DNA of 64,000 nucleotides from Colwellia sp. Arc7-635. GTDB taxonomy: Bacteria; Pseudomonadota; Gammaproteobacteria; Enterobacterales; Alteromonadaceae. The stretch lies in contig NZ_CP034660.1 in assembly GCF_003971255.1 (NCBI RefSeq), forward strand, positions 4,650,001 to 4,714,000, written 5' to 3'. Below, in pieces: positions 27,223 through 35,712 of this stretch. A program made the position numbers and the translations under genes. Each line of letters starts with the position of its first letter. The stretch's first letter is position 1. Below the pieces are notes generated by a model. The model saw nothing but the letters and a program-made list of their open reading frames with translations. It searched no databases and was not told where the DNA came from.

Positions 27223-29157
27223 ATGTTCAATTTTCCGATAAAATTTATTTCGCTACCGAGCTTACTTGTCTTACTGTCTTCGCCTGCATTTTTAAGTTAC
27301 GCCGAAACATCGTCAGCACAAGACGTCACGGAAATCATAAGAATTTCTTATAATAAATCACTTAAATCGCTTGATGACAGCCGCACCAGCGACAACGTGA
27401 TGATCTATCCAGAACAAACGGTAATAGCACCACATACTGTTGGCGATATCATTTCGCAAAGCACCGGTGTTTCGCTTAATGGCCAAGGTGGACTATTTCA
27501 GAGTTATAATATTCGTGGCTTTAGCCGTTCACGTATTAAAACCGAAATCGACGGTATTCCGATTGTGACCGACCGACGGGCAGGAAATTCAGCCTCTTTT
27601 CTACCAAGCGAATTGATCTCTGGGGTTTATATTCAGAAAGGCCCACAGTCAACATTGTATGGTTCAGATGCTATCGGCGGCGTTATTAGTATTTCAACTC
27701 AAGCACTTGACGAGTCAGCCTTAGGTATTACGCTGCAACCACAAGACAATGCTCAGCACATTTGGGCACGCTTTGCAGGTGAATCAGTCAACGCCAGTGT
27801 TATTCATCGTCAAGCGGATAACGCACAATCCCCAAGTCATGATCTAGCGGCAGGTAATGAATTAAGCAATCAATTAAACACGCAATATCAACAACAAGCA
27901 GCCACCTTGTCGACCGAAATCAGCTGGCATGATATTGATATTTTTGCTTCTGCGATTATCAGCCAAGGCGACGATATTGGTAAAAGCTCAAGCACATACC
28001 CCAACGAAAGAATTAGCAGCTATCCGCAAGACGATCATTTACTGTCGCAAATTGAATTTTCATCTGCAGGGCAATGGCAAGTAAAAATTTATCAACATCA
28101 GCAACAATGGCAGACCAATATCTTGCGTCTTAATGACGACCAAGAGGTATCTAGACGCAATTTAACGGATTATCAATCAGATACCTATGGCATATATGGT
28201 TCGAAGTTAATTAATGGCACAGTGTTTGGTGTAGAGTGGTTTGGTCGTCATAATATTGAGATTAACGAAAGTGAATTTAGTGCCAGTAACGAGCTAGCCT
28301 GGAAAAAGAATGTCGTTGATGCCGATGAAAATACTTACTCAGCGTACGTTTTACATGATTGGCACATTAACCAAGTCACTATAGCCACTGGCGCAAGATA
28401 CGATAAAATTAGTCTGTCACAGCAGCAACAAACAAAAGACGACAATTTTTTATCGTTATCAGCTAATGTTTCCTATGACCTATCGGCCAATAGCTCAGTA
28501 AGTCTGCAAGTGGCGAATGCTTTTCGCTTTCCAACCGTTAGTGAGCTGTTTTTCTCTGGTGAAACACCTAGAGGTAATACACAAGGCAACAGCACACTGT
28601 CAGCAGAACAAAGCACTGGCTTTCAATTATCATTGAGTCATCAGTTTAGTCCGGACTTTAGTACTCGTTTTAATACTTACCATTACAATGTCGACGATTA
28701 TATTGAACGTTATACCCTTGACGATGTTCGCTATTATCGTAATAGCCAGCAAGTTACCATTCAGGGCTTTGAGCTTGTTAACATCTGGACTATTAATACC
28801 CAATGGCAGACCAGTTTAGGCCTGCAATGGCAGCAAGCACGCGATGCAGAGCACAATACTGTTGATGACAGCATTCCAAAAGCGTTAAAGTGGTCGTTAA
28901 ATTGGCAAAACGAGCGTTTTAATGTTCGCCAGCAGTTAACCTATCAGTTCGAACAGTCTGAAGTTGGGCCGTCAGAGCAAGCGCAAAATAGTGAATTTAT
29001 TTGGCATATAACGGGTGATTATCAGCTCAGCAAGCAGATAACATTGAGCATGTCAGTGCTTAACTTAACCGACAACAGCTATCGTGCATCAAGCGACGAA
29101 GATGCCGCTTATCAACCTGAGCGCACTGTTAACATCAGTGGCTTATGGCATTTTTAA
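27223..29157 (+). CDS. TonB-dependent receptor of the iron/flavin cluster
   Basis: 644 aa, size and plug of the FepA/CirA/haem-siderophore receptor group. Signal peptide about 1-27. Plug motifs include YNIRGFSRSRIKTEIDGIPI and KGPQSTLYGSDAIGGVISI. The TonB-dependent C-terminal barrel has NAFRFPTVSELF and ends ...SGLWHF. It follows the Rieske gene by 13 bp and precedes a PepSY gene, a common partner of siderophore receptors. Together with the Fur-type box this suggests uptake of ferric chelate, with reduction in the periplasm by the flavin/Rieske proteins. Confidence 0.9.
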   Translation: MFNFPIKFISLPSLLVLLSSPAFLSYAETSSAQDVTEIIRISYNKSLKSLDDSRTSDNVMIYPEQTVIAPHTVGDIISQSTGVSLNGQGGLFQSYNIRGFSRSRIKTEIDGIPIVTDRRAGNSASFLPSELISGVYIQKGPQSTLYGSDAIGGVISISTQALDESALGITLQPQDNAQHIWARFAGESVNASVIHRQADNAQSPSHDLAAGNELSNQLNTQYQQQAATLSTEISWHDIDIFASAIISQGDDIGKSSSTYPNERISSYPQDDHLLSQIEFSSAGQWQVKIYQHQQQWQTNILRLNDDQEVSRRNLTDYQSDTYGIYGSKLINGTVFGVEWFGRHNIEINESEFSASNELAWKKNVVDADENTYSAYVLHDWHINQVTIATGARYDKISLSQQQQTKDDNFLSLSANVSYDLSANSSVSLQVANAFRFPTVSELFFSGETPRGNTQGNSTLSAEQSTGFQLSLSHQFSPDFSTRFNTYHYNVDDYIERYTLDDVRYYRNSQQVTIQGFELVNIWTINTQWQTSLGLQWQQARDAEHNTVDDSIPKALKWSLNWQNERFNVRQQLTYQFEQSEVGPSEQAQNSEFIWHITGDYQLSKQITLSMSVLNLTDNSYRASSDEDAAYQPERTVNISGLWHF

Positions 29158-29201
29158 TGCACGTATGAACAATGCTAAAAAACAACGTAAACGAGTAGTA
29201 A

Positions 29202-29726
29202 ATGAACCTAAATAGATTAAATCGCAGCACACATAGATGGGCCAGTATCGTCATCGCGATCCCCTTTTTAGTGATTGTAGTAACGGGAATTTTACTGCTG
29301 CTCAAAAAAGAAGTGGAATACATCCAGCCAGCGAGTGCCAAGGGCGCTTTTAGCCAACCTAGCATTAGCTTTGATGAAGTGTTAGCTATCGCAAAAACAG
29401 TAAAAAAAGCAGAAATCGACTCATGGCAAGCTATTGACCGCTTAGATGTGCGACCAAGCAAAGGCATTATTAAAATTAGAGCCAAGTCACACTGGGAAAT
29501 TCAAATTGATGCCACAACGGGTGAGGTGTTAAAAACCGCCTTTCGTCGTTCAGATATTATTGAACAGTTACACGATGCAAGCTACTGGCAAGACAAAGCA
29601 AACTTATGGTTTACCTTGCCCATTTCCATTGCACTAGTGCTAATTTCTATAACCGGTATTGTTTTGTTTTTCTTACCTTATTATCGCCGCAATCAGAACC
29701 GTAAGCGTTTAGGTAAAATGAGTTGA
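29202..29726 (+). CDS. PepSY-associated membrane protein
   Basis: 174 aa with two TM segments (about 15-37 and 140-162) flanking a periplasmic PepSY-like domain (ending HWEIQIDATTGEVL). Such short PepSY proteins accompany TonB receptors and are thought to be ferric-reductase-like or accessory proteins. H11 before TM1 and H129-type positions could be haem ligands, but this is uncertain. It is the last gene of the cluster, followed by a bidirectional terminator. Confidence 0.8.
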   Translation: MNLNRLNRSTHRWASIVIAIPFLVIVVTGILLLLKKEVEYIQPASAKGAFSQPSISFDEVLAIAKTVKKAEIDSWQAIDRLDVRPSKGIIKIRAKSHWEIQIDATTGEVLKTAFRRSDIIEQLHDASYWQDKANLWFTLPISIALVLISITGIVLFFLPYYRRNQNRKRLGKMS

Positions 29727-29821
29727 GTTAAGTTAAGTTAAACCAAGCACTCTTAAAAATAATAAGCTGTAGATGGCTTGCAATAACTTGTTGCTTCGAT
29801 AGCAACTGAAAAAATAGCAAC

Positions 29822-29857
29822 AAAAAAGGCCCCGGATTAACTCTCGGAGCCTTTTTT
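29822..29857. terminator. Bidirectional terminator
   Basis: A6-GGC...CCGG / TCGG...GCC-T6 hairpin between the convergent PepSY and GNA1162-like genes. Confidence 0.75.
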
Positions 29858-29892
29858 AATACTAGCTTTTACCTAAAGGTTAATAAACCAGT

Positions 29893-30540
29893 CTATTTTT
29901 TCTTTTTGTCTACTTTGTATGGACCATTAAGCAAACCACGTTTAGCTGAGTTAAACGCGAAGGCATTGGCCATGCGAGCAACTTGTGGTGAGTTATCAGA
30001 TATTTCGCCGGCTATTTGTGAAACAACAGCACCAACTAAAGCACCAACTAAACCGCCACCGCCATTATTGTTAGGATTATATTGGGCTCTAATTGGAGCA
30101 TCCCATAGTAATTCACCCGTTTTAACATCAACAAGTTTTATATAACCTTCAACAACCGTGACTGAAGACAAAACTTGGAACTTTTGGCCCCAATCTTTAA
30201 TGTCTACGTAAAGTACAGCATCAGCACCAATAATTTCATCAATTTTATCTAATGCAATACCGTTCATTTCAGCTGGTGTAGGTAAGCCATTCTCTTTTAA
30301 GAAAGTATCAACGACAGAAACAGGAAAAACATAATAACCTTTTTCCGCTAATGGCTGTGAAATCGTCGATAAATAAGAATACGGTGCATCAACTTCAACC
30401 GAACTATTCATTGGTGGCAGCACTAAAATTGAACGTGGTGCAGCTTGTTGTAAAGCACTATAGTTATAAGGTTCAACTGAAGCACAACCCGATAAAAAAA
30501 GAGCGGCGATAAGTACTATTTTAAAAATATTGTTATTCAT
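29893..30540 (-). CDS. GNA1162 / DUF799 family lipoprotein
   Basis: 215 aa, lipobox LSGC at residues 17-20. It has the GNA1162 pattern: SILVLPPMNSSVEVDAPYSYLSTISQPLAEKGYYVFPV near the N terminus and a Gly-rich helix (GGGGLVGALVGAVVSQIAG) near residue 165. Structures of this family resemble the TolB N-terminal fold. Third gene of a lipoprotein trio with DUF4810 and CsgG genes upstream, spacing 9 bp. Function unknown; the trio probably assembles together in the outer membrane. Confidence 0.9.
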   Translation of the reverse strand: MNNNIFKIVLIAALFLSGCASVEPYNYSALQQAAPRSILVLPPMNSSVEVDAPYSYLSTISQPLAEKGYYVFPVSVVDTFLKENGLPTPAEMNGIALDKIDEIIGADAVLYVDIKDWGQKFQVLSSVTVVEGYIKLVDVKTGELLWDAPIRAQYNPNNNGGGGLVGALVGAVVSQIAGEISDNSPQVARMANAFAFNSAKRGLLNGPYKVDKKKK

Positions 30541-30549
30541 TTTGATCCC

Positions 30550-30903
30550 TTAGCTATTAGTTAATGAACGTTTGATTAAACCATCAATAAACGTAGCTGA
30601 TTCAGGAAAAAGTTCTTTTTCTTTGGTTAATGATGCTAGCGCAAGTTCTTTATTACCATTTGCTGCGTACATTAAGCCTAAGTGGGCATATACGCCAGGG
30701 GGAATAGGTTTACCCGCAGCTTCTGCCTTTTCGATGTCAGTTTGTAACTGTTCAATTTGAAAACTTGGTGGTACTTCGCCAGGTGTATGGTGAGTTTTAT
30801 ACACTAAGTTTTCATATTCTCCCCAGTAATACTGTGTTTCATTCGAGGCACAGCCAGTAAATAGCAAAACAGCTGCGCACATTGTTAATACTCTATTTTT
30901 CAT
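30550..30903 (-). CDS. DUF4810 family lipoprotein
   Basis: 117 aa with lipobox LFTGC (Cys at 18). The YYWGEYENLVY motif and a TPR-like C terminus (GVYAHLGLMYAANGNKELALASLTKEKELFPES) are characteristic of DUF4810. It lies between the CsgG-like and GNA1162-like genes, the invariant middle position of this operon type. Confidence 0.88.
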   Translation of the reverse strand: MKNRVLTMCAAVLLFTGCASNETQYYWGEYENLVYKTHHTPGEVPPSFQIEQLQTDIEKAEAAGKPIPPGVYAHLGLMYAANGNKELALASLTKEKELFPESATFIDGLIKRSLTNS

Positions 30904-30940
30904 ACATTTCTCTTATTATTATTATAAAACAAAACTCATA

Positions 30941-31618
30941 CTATAAAGCAAAGTTCAATTTGCCACTTTCTAAATCGCGAGTCATATTGTTAACACTTTC
31001 TTTAATAGCAAAATCTAAAACCTTGCCGTTAAGTGTTGCGTCATAACCAGCTTTAGAACCAAAGCCAACAACTTGTCTTTCGTTCAATTGAAATTCACCA
31101 GCACCTTGAGTCGAATAAATGATCTCAGATGTTAAAACGTCAATAATATTAAGCGATACTTTCGCATAGGCAATCTGGCTTTTCCCTGAACCCAAAATAC
31201 CAAATAACTGCTTATCGCCGATAACTTTACGACCAAACTCAGTTACTCCACCGCTAATAACATAGCGAGCACCTTTAATTTCTTGTTTAATGCCTAAAAG
31301 CTCAGCTTCTTTTTTCATGTTCGCTAAGTTTTCTCGATCAACAACTTTAAAACGATTAGTTTGTTGTAAATGAGTTTTAAGAATTGTTTTACCCTGATTA
31401 CCTAACTTATCAATATTTGATGAAAACAACCCTTGCATATAGTTTGAACGGTTATTAAATTCACCTAAAACCAAAGTAGATTTTGGACCAGTGTAGACAG
31501 TGTTATTAGTTTCAACAGGTGTAACGGCAACTTTTTGGTGAGTTTCTGTCGCACAACCTGAGATGAGTGTAACGAACGCTAAAAATAGACCAAAAGACTT
31601 GATTTTGTTTAATTCCAT
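30941..31618 (-). CDS. CsgG/HfaB family lipoprotein
   Basis: 225 aa with lipobox ISGC (Cys at 22). CsgG-domain features include LVLGEFNNRSNY, LKTHLQQTNRFKVVDRENL and ARYVISGGVTEFG. In curli systems CsgG forms the secretion pore, but no curli genes are here. This copy belongs to the CsgG-DUF4810-GNA1162 trio of unknown role. First gene of the operon; a 437-bp gap separates it from the divergent signalling cluster. Confidence 0.9.
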   Translation of the reverse strand: MELNKIKSFGLFLAFVTLISGCATETHQKVAVTPVETNNTVYTGPKSTLVLGEFNNRSNYMQGLFSSNIDKLGNQGKTILKTHLQQTNRFKVVDRENLANMKKEAELLGIKQEIKGARYVISGGVTEFGRKVIGDKQLFGILGSGKSQIAYAKVSLNIIDVLTSEIIYSTQGAGEFQLNERQVVGFGSKAGYDATLNGKVLDFAIKESVNNMTRDLESGKLNFAL

Positions 31619-32055
31619 AGTAATAGACTCCTTTTAAAAGAACTATTATCTAGCAGTATCCACCGGAGATAAAGAAAATCTTCATTTACATGTAACATTT
31701 TATTAACCTTCATGTGAATAACCGCAGCGACTTATCGTTAGCAACGAACTTAGTTTATTACTCATATTTGTTATAAATGAGTTTTGATGACCGACTTGTA
31801 GTCCATGCCCCAATACATAGCCCCATAGAGCCATAAAAAATGTCATTGACACTTTTATTGCACAAATATAAACAGTTCAGTGTCAGACAAACAAAAGTCG
31901 CTACTATTTTTAGCATCTATTGGGAATTAAATTACTTGTATAGTCGTCATATCATTTGAATAAAATGTTAAATTACCTGAATGAGAATTTAAGTTATTTG
32001 CTATTATCACATGATGATAAAAAGCGTTAATGAATAACGTTCTAAAGGAAGAAAT
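31619..32055. other. Long intergenic region between divergent operons
   Basis: No ORF, RNA motif or repeat is recognised. It must hold the promoters of the CsgG-type operon (minus) and the phosphorelay cluster (plus). TTGACA at 31846-31851 with TATAAA at 31867-31872 (15-bp spacer, shorter than ideal) is the best plus-strand candidate. No -24/-12 sigma-54 site was found. Confidence 0.5.
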
Positions 32056-33384
32056 ATGCTGCAAGTGCTTTTAGTTGATGATGATGCGGAATTTACCGAA
32101 GTTGCATGCCAAATAATCGAGTTTATTGGTCATGATGTCTGCGTAGCATCGAATCTGAAAGAAGCTGAGGAATGGCTAAATCAGCAAAAATTCGATCATG
32201 TTTTACTCGACTTTATGTTGCCAGACGGTAGCGGTTTACACCTAATTGATTTTTTGAAAAAAAATGATCTGTCACCTTATATCACCCTAATAACAGGTCA
32301 CCCTTCCGTTAAAGGCATGCTGGCCGGCTTATGTAGCCCTAAAGTTAACTATATTGTTAAACCATTACAGCGTGAAGATATTGAAGCCACACTCAATCGA
32401 AGTAAAAAAACTACCAAGGTAAAAAATAGCAAACTACCAACGCTGCATTTTGGTTGCCTCGTTGGTGAGTCCAAACCGATGCAAGAGCTCTACACTATGA
32501 TTGAGCGTGTCGCTAAGACCTCAGCCAATGTCATGCTGATGGGTGAAAGTGGTGTTGGTAAAGAAGTCGTGGCGAATGCTATTCATGCTTCTACCGACGG
32601 CACCAACCCAGTGGTTGCAACAAACTGTGGCGCTTTATCCAAAGAGCTTATTAGTAGTGAGTTATTTGGTCATGAAAAAGGGGCATTTACCGGTGCAGTT
32701 GCCCGTAAAGATGGCGTTTTCGTTCGAGCAGGCAACGGTACGCTTTTTCTCGACGAAGTCACTGAAATGCCTATCGATATGCAGCCTAATTTATTACGGG
32801 TATTAGAAAACAAATGCGTTACACCCGTTGGCGGTATTCAAGAGGTTACAGTTAATTGTCGAGTGGTATCAGCCACGAATAGAACCATGGCAGAATTAGC
32901 TGAAGGCAATATTATCCGTGAAGATATTTATTATCGTTTAGCCGTTTTCCCCATCAACATTCCACCTCTAAGCGCACGAAAAGAAGATATTCCGTTGCTG
33001 GCTGAGGTGTTTTTACACCAGCTTAACACCGATAATAACGCGACATTTTCTTGGTTACCTGAACAACTCGATATTTTGAAAAACAATAGCTGGCCGGGCA
33101 ATGTCCGAGAGCTAAGGCACGCCATACATCGCGCATTTATCATGAGCGATCCAACAGGGCAGCAAATACAATTACCGGATACCTTTATTTCGCCATTTGC
33201 CTCGAATGATAAAAAGACATCGGCGATATCGGCAGGGCAAACAATTGAAGATCTTGAAAAAGAGCTTATTCGAGTAACCCTTGATAAAGTTGATGGTAAC
33301 AAAACACAAGCGGCTGAGATGCTAGGTATTAGCACCAAAACCCTGTACAACAGGTTACATGCTTACGGTGATTTCACTGCCTGA
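32056..33384 (+). CDS. NtrC-family sigma-54-dependent response regulator
   Basis: 442 aa, complete three-domain regulator. The receiver has D8-D9-D10 and phosphoacceptor D52. The AAA+ domain (about 135-370) has GESGVGKE (Walker A), the intact GAFTGA sigma-54 contact loop, and GTLFLDEV (Walker B). The C terminus has a Fis-type helix-turn-helix (GNKTQAAEMLGISTKTLYNRL). Ribosome site AAGGAAG. It leads a five-gene signalling cluster and is its only obvious DNA-binding output. Confidence 0.95.
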   Translation: MLQVLLVDDDAEFTEVACQIIEFIGHDVCVASNLKEAEEWLNQQKFDHVLLDFMLPDGSGLHLIDFLKKNDLSPYITLITGHPSVKGMLAGLCSPKVNYIVKPLQREDIEATLNRSKKTTKVKNSKLPTLHFGCLVGESKPMQELYTMIERVAKTSANVMLMGESGVGKEVVANAIHASTDGTNPVVATNCGALSKELISSELFGHEKGAFTGAVARKDGVFVRAGNGTLFLDEVTEMPIDMQPNLLRVLENKCVTPVGGIQEVTVNCRVVSATNRTMAELAEGNIIREDIYYRLAVFPINIPPLSARKEDIPLLAEVFLHQLNTDNNATFSWLPEQLDILKNNSWPGNVRELRHAIHRAFIMSDPTGQQIQLPDTFISPFASNDKKTSAISAGQTIEDLEKELIRVTLDKVDGNKTQAAEMLGISTKTLYNRLHAYGDFTA

Positions 33385-33460
33385 TAATTGGCCGAGCAGT
33401 AGCCACTGTTTATCAAGTGAAACTCGTTTTAACAAACGCTATAGAAATAAGGATATAAGA

Positions 33461-33676
33461 GTGAGTATTGAAAAAAACGATATTAATCAATTGATACACG
33501 ATACCCGAGGCCCCCTGAATAGAATTTCTATGCAAGCTGAACTTGTGAAAATAGTATTGGAAAACGATATGCCAAAAGAAAAAGCTATCGAAGCGGTTAA
33601 TAAAATTATTGCCGCTTGCCAGGATTGTAGTAACAGCCTGCAAGACGTAACTGAATTTTTGCAACAGCAACAATAA
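33461..33676 (+). CDS. Stand-alone DHp-like (HisKA-like) small protein
   Basis: 71 aa from a GTG at 33461 with an AAGGA site; a longer frame from 33359 overlaps the previous gene and is less likely. The sequence INQLIHDTRGPLNRISMQAELVK resembles the histidine-kinase dimerisation helix (compare HDLQEPLRKI in the next gene), with H13 as the likely phosphorylatable residue, P18-L19 after it, and a second helix (KAIEAVNKIIAACQDCSNSLQDVTEF). No ATPase domain follows. It could be a phosphotransfer protein or a kinase dimerisation antagonist; both ideas are inferences. It is placed between two phosphorelay genes. Confidence 0.75.
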   Translation: MSIEKNDINQLIHDTRGPLNRISMQAELVKIVLENDMPKEKAIEAVNKIIAACQDCSNSLQDVTEFLQQQQ

Positions 33677-33748
33677 TGAAAAACTTACCAACACACATAT
33701 TCAATAAAATAACTCAGGCGATTTTTACTCGCCAACAAGTGAGTCGCT

Positions 33749-35224
33749 ATGTCTCTTAAGAAGCTTTTTGAAAATGCCGTATTCAATTGGGTTTTAATCA
33801 CCTCGATTGTCATTGTTATGATCATTACCAATGGCATTTTAGCGATGAAAACCATTGAAGACTTATCTGCCACCCAAAGTAGCTTATATAATACTGGCGA
33901 TGTCATTGTTGAATTGGATGATTTACATAACTTAATACTAATGGCTGAAACTGGTCAACGTGGTTATTTACTCACTGAAATAGAAGAGTATTTAACACCT
34001 TACCAAGATGCTTTAGGTCGTTTAAATGCACAAATTAATGACACTAAAAAACTACGCTCTGAAGTACCAGGACAAACAGAGCGTATTGCCTCGTTAATCC
34101 AACTTGTCGAACAAAAAGTCAATGAATTAACAAAAACCGTTGAATTAGCCTTAGCCGAGAAAGAAAAGCGCGCGCTAAAACAAGTAATGACCGGCAGAGG
34201 ACGAGATCTTTACAGAGAACTAAGAGCTGAAATTGAACAAATTAAAACCCTTGAAATAAACTACAGAAATTCCTTATTTACCATACTCTCTGCCGTTGAA
34301 CGCGAAGCTAAAGTTACCTTTATTATTTCCGGCATAACCAGCACATTACTACTGTTAGGTTTGGCATTTTTTGCTCGACTAAATGCAAAAAGTGAAGTTA
34401 AACATCGCTTACAGCTTGAGCAGCAAAATCAGGTCTTAGCAGACAAAGTTGCTATGCGCACCAAAGAGCTAACGATTTACTCAGACGAACTATCGCGCAG
34501 TAACCGAGAATTGGAAGACTTTGCTTTTGTTGCCTCTCACGACCTGCAAGAACCTCTACGAAAAATTCGCGCTTTTGGTGATAGATTGCAAACCAGCTAT
34601 GCGCCATTATTAGATGAAAAGGGCGCCGATTATATTAACAGAATGCGTAACGCTGCAGAGCGGATGTCTAATTTGATCAATGATTTACTTGAGTTTTCTC
34701 GTATATCAACTCGCGGAAAGCCCTTTGTAAACGTGCCATTACAAGAAATAGTAGCCAGTACGCTTGAAGATCTTGAGATCAGTATTGACGAGAGTAAAGC
34801 AGAGTTAATAGTCGCCACATTGCCTGCTATTAATGCCGACCCTAGCCAAATGCATCACCTGTTTATCAACTTAATTTCTAACGCAATAAAATTTCGCCAA
34901 GCCGATGTTCAACCGGTTGTTGAAATCAATTATTGCCAAGAAGAAATCACATTCGAGCCGTGGCACATTATCACCGTAAAGGACAATGGCATTGGTTTTG
35001 AACAAGAATTTGCAGATAAAATATTCGTGCCATTTCAACGTCTGCACGCAAGAACTCAATATAAAGGTACTGGGATTGGCTTAGCCATTTGCCGACGTAT
35101 CGTAGAGCGACACGGTGGTAAAATATCTGCGACAAGCGTACTAGGGGAAGGAACCGTATTTAGAATTGCGATTCCAGTGAATAACGCTTTAATTAATTTA
35201 ATCGGAGACAATGCTAATGCCTAG
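33749..35224 (+). CDS. CHASE3-domain sensor histidine kinase
   Basis: 491 aa. TM1 (about 13-33), CHASE3-type periplasmic helical domain (about 40-185, including ETGQRGYLLT), TM2 (about 190-210), a coiled-coil linker, then a bacteriophytochrome-type HisKA with H264 (FVASHDLQEPLRKI) and HATPase_c (NLISNAIKF, DNGIGF, GTGIGLAICRRIVERHGG). The stop overlaps the start of the next gene, an Rcp1-like receiver, which is the usual partner of this kinase type. Confidence 0.93.
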   Translation: MSLKKLFENAVFNWVLITSIVIVMIITNGILAMKTIEDLSATQSSLYNTGDVIVELDDLHNLILMAETGQRGYLLTEIEEYLTPYQDALGRLNAQINDTKKLRSEVPGQTERIASLIQLVEQKVNELTKTVELALAEKEKRALKQVMTGRGRDLYRELRAEIEQIKTLEINYRNSLFTILSAVEREAKVTFIISGITSTLLLLGLAFFARLNAKSEVKHRLQLEQQNQVLADKVAMRTKELTIYSDELSRSNRELEDFAFVASHDLQEPLRKIRAFGDRLQTSYAPLLDEKGADYINRMRNAAERMSNLINDLLEFSRISTRGKPFVNVPLQEIVASTLEDLEISIDESKAELIVATLPAINADPSQMHHLFINLISNAIKFRQADVQPVVEINYCQEEITFEPWHIITVKDNGIGFEQEFADKIFVPFQRLHARTQYKGTGIGLAICRRIVERHGGKISATSVLGEGTVFRIAIPVNNALINLIGDNANA

Positions 35225-35669
35225 CAGTAAAGGTAAGCCTATCACTATTTTGATGGCTGATGACGACGAAGATGACCGCATACTCACCCAAGACGCATTA
35301 GAAGAAAGTAGAGTACGTAACACGCTATATTGCGTAGAAGACGGCGTTGAATTACTTGAATATCTCAGAAGAGAGGGCAAGTATGCAGACCCCGCAACAT
35401 CGCCGAGACCTGGGTTGATTTTGCTTGATCTCAATATGCCGAGAAAAGACGGTAGAGAAGCGCTGAAAGAAATTAAAGCCGACCCCGAATTGAGAAATAT
35501 TCCGGTGGTTATACTCACCACATCAGGACAAGAAGAAGATAAAATTAAGGGTTACAACCTAGGTGCAGCCTCTTTTATTACTAAACCCGTTAATTTTGAA
35601 GGCTTAGTTGAACTGATGAAAGCACTAGGAAAATATTGGATTGAGTTTGTCGAATTACCTAACGAATAA
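35211..35669 (+). CDS. Rcp1-type single-domain response regulator
   Basis: 152 aa receiver without output domain. D17-D18-D19 acidic pocket, phosphoacceptor D73 (LLDLNMP), TTS at about 106 and K at about 127 (TKPVNF). The insert EYLRREGKYADPATSPRPGLI before the phosphorylation site is typical of the Rcp1 family paired with phytochrome-like kinases. It overlaps the kinase gene by 14 bp and precedes the hybrid kinase. It may shuttle phosphate between them. Confidence 0.93.
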   Translation: MLMPSSKGKPITILMADDDEDDRILTQDALEESRVRNTLYCVEDGVELLEYLRREGKYADPATSPRPGLILLDLNMPRKDGREALKEIKADPELRNIPVVILTTSGQEEDKIKGYNLGAASFITKPVNFEGLVELMKALGKYWIEFVELPNE

Positions 35670-35712
35670 GACAATAAATAACCGATTAAGCTGCTAACTA
35701 ACATTAACCGAT

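Noticed and set aside
29735-29755. GTTAA pentamer repeats after the PepSY gene
   Set aside because: Only about four short imperfect copies; low-complexity chance sequence.
33359-33460. Upstream extension of the DHp-like gene
   Set aside because: Overlaps the end of the NtrC-type gene and encodes a Ser/Pro-rich segment unlike the helical remainder; the GTG at 33461 has an AAGGA site.
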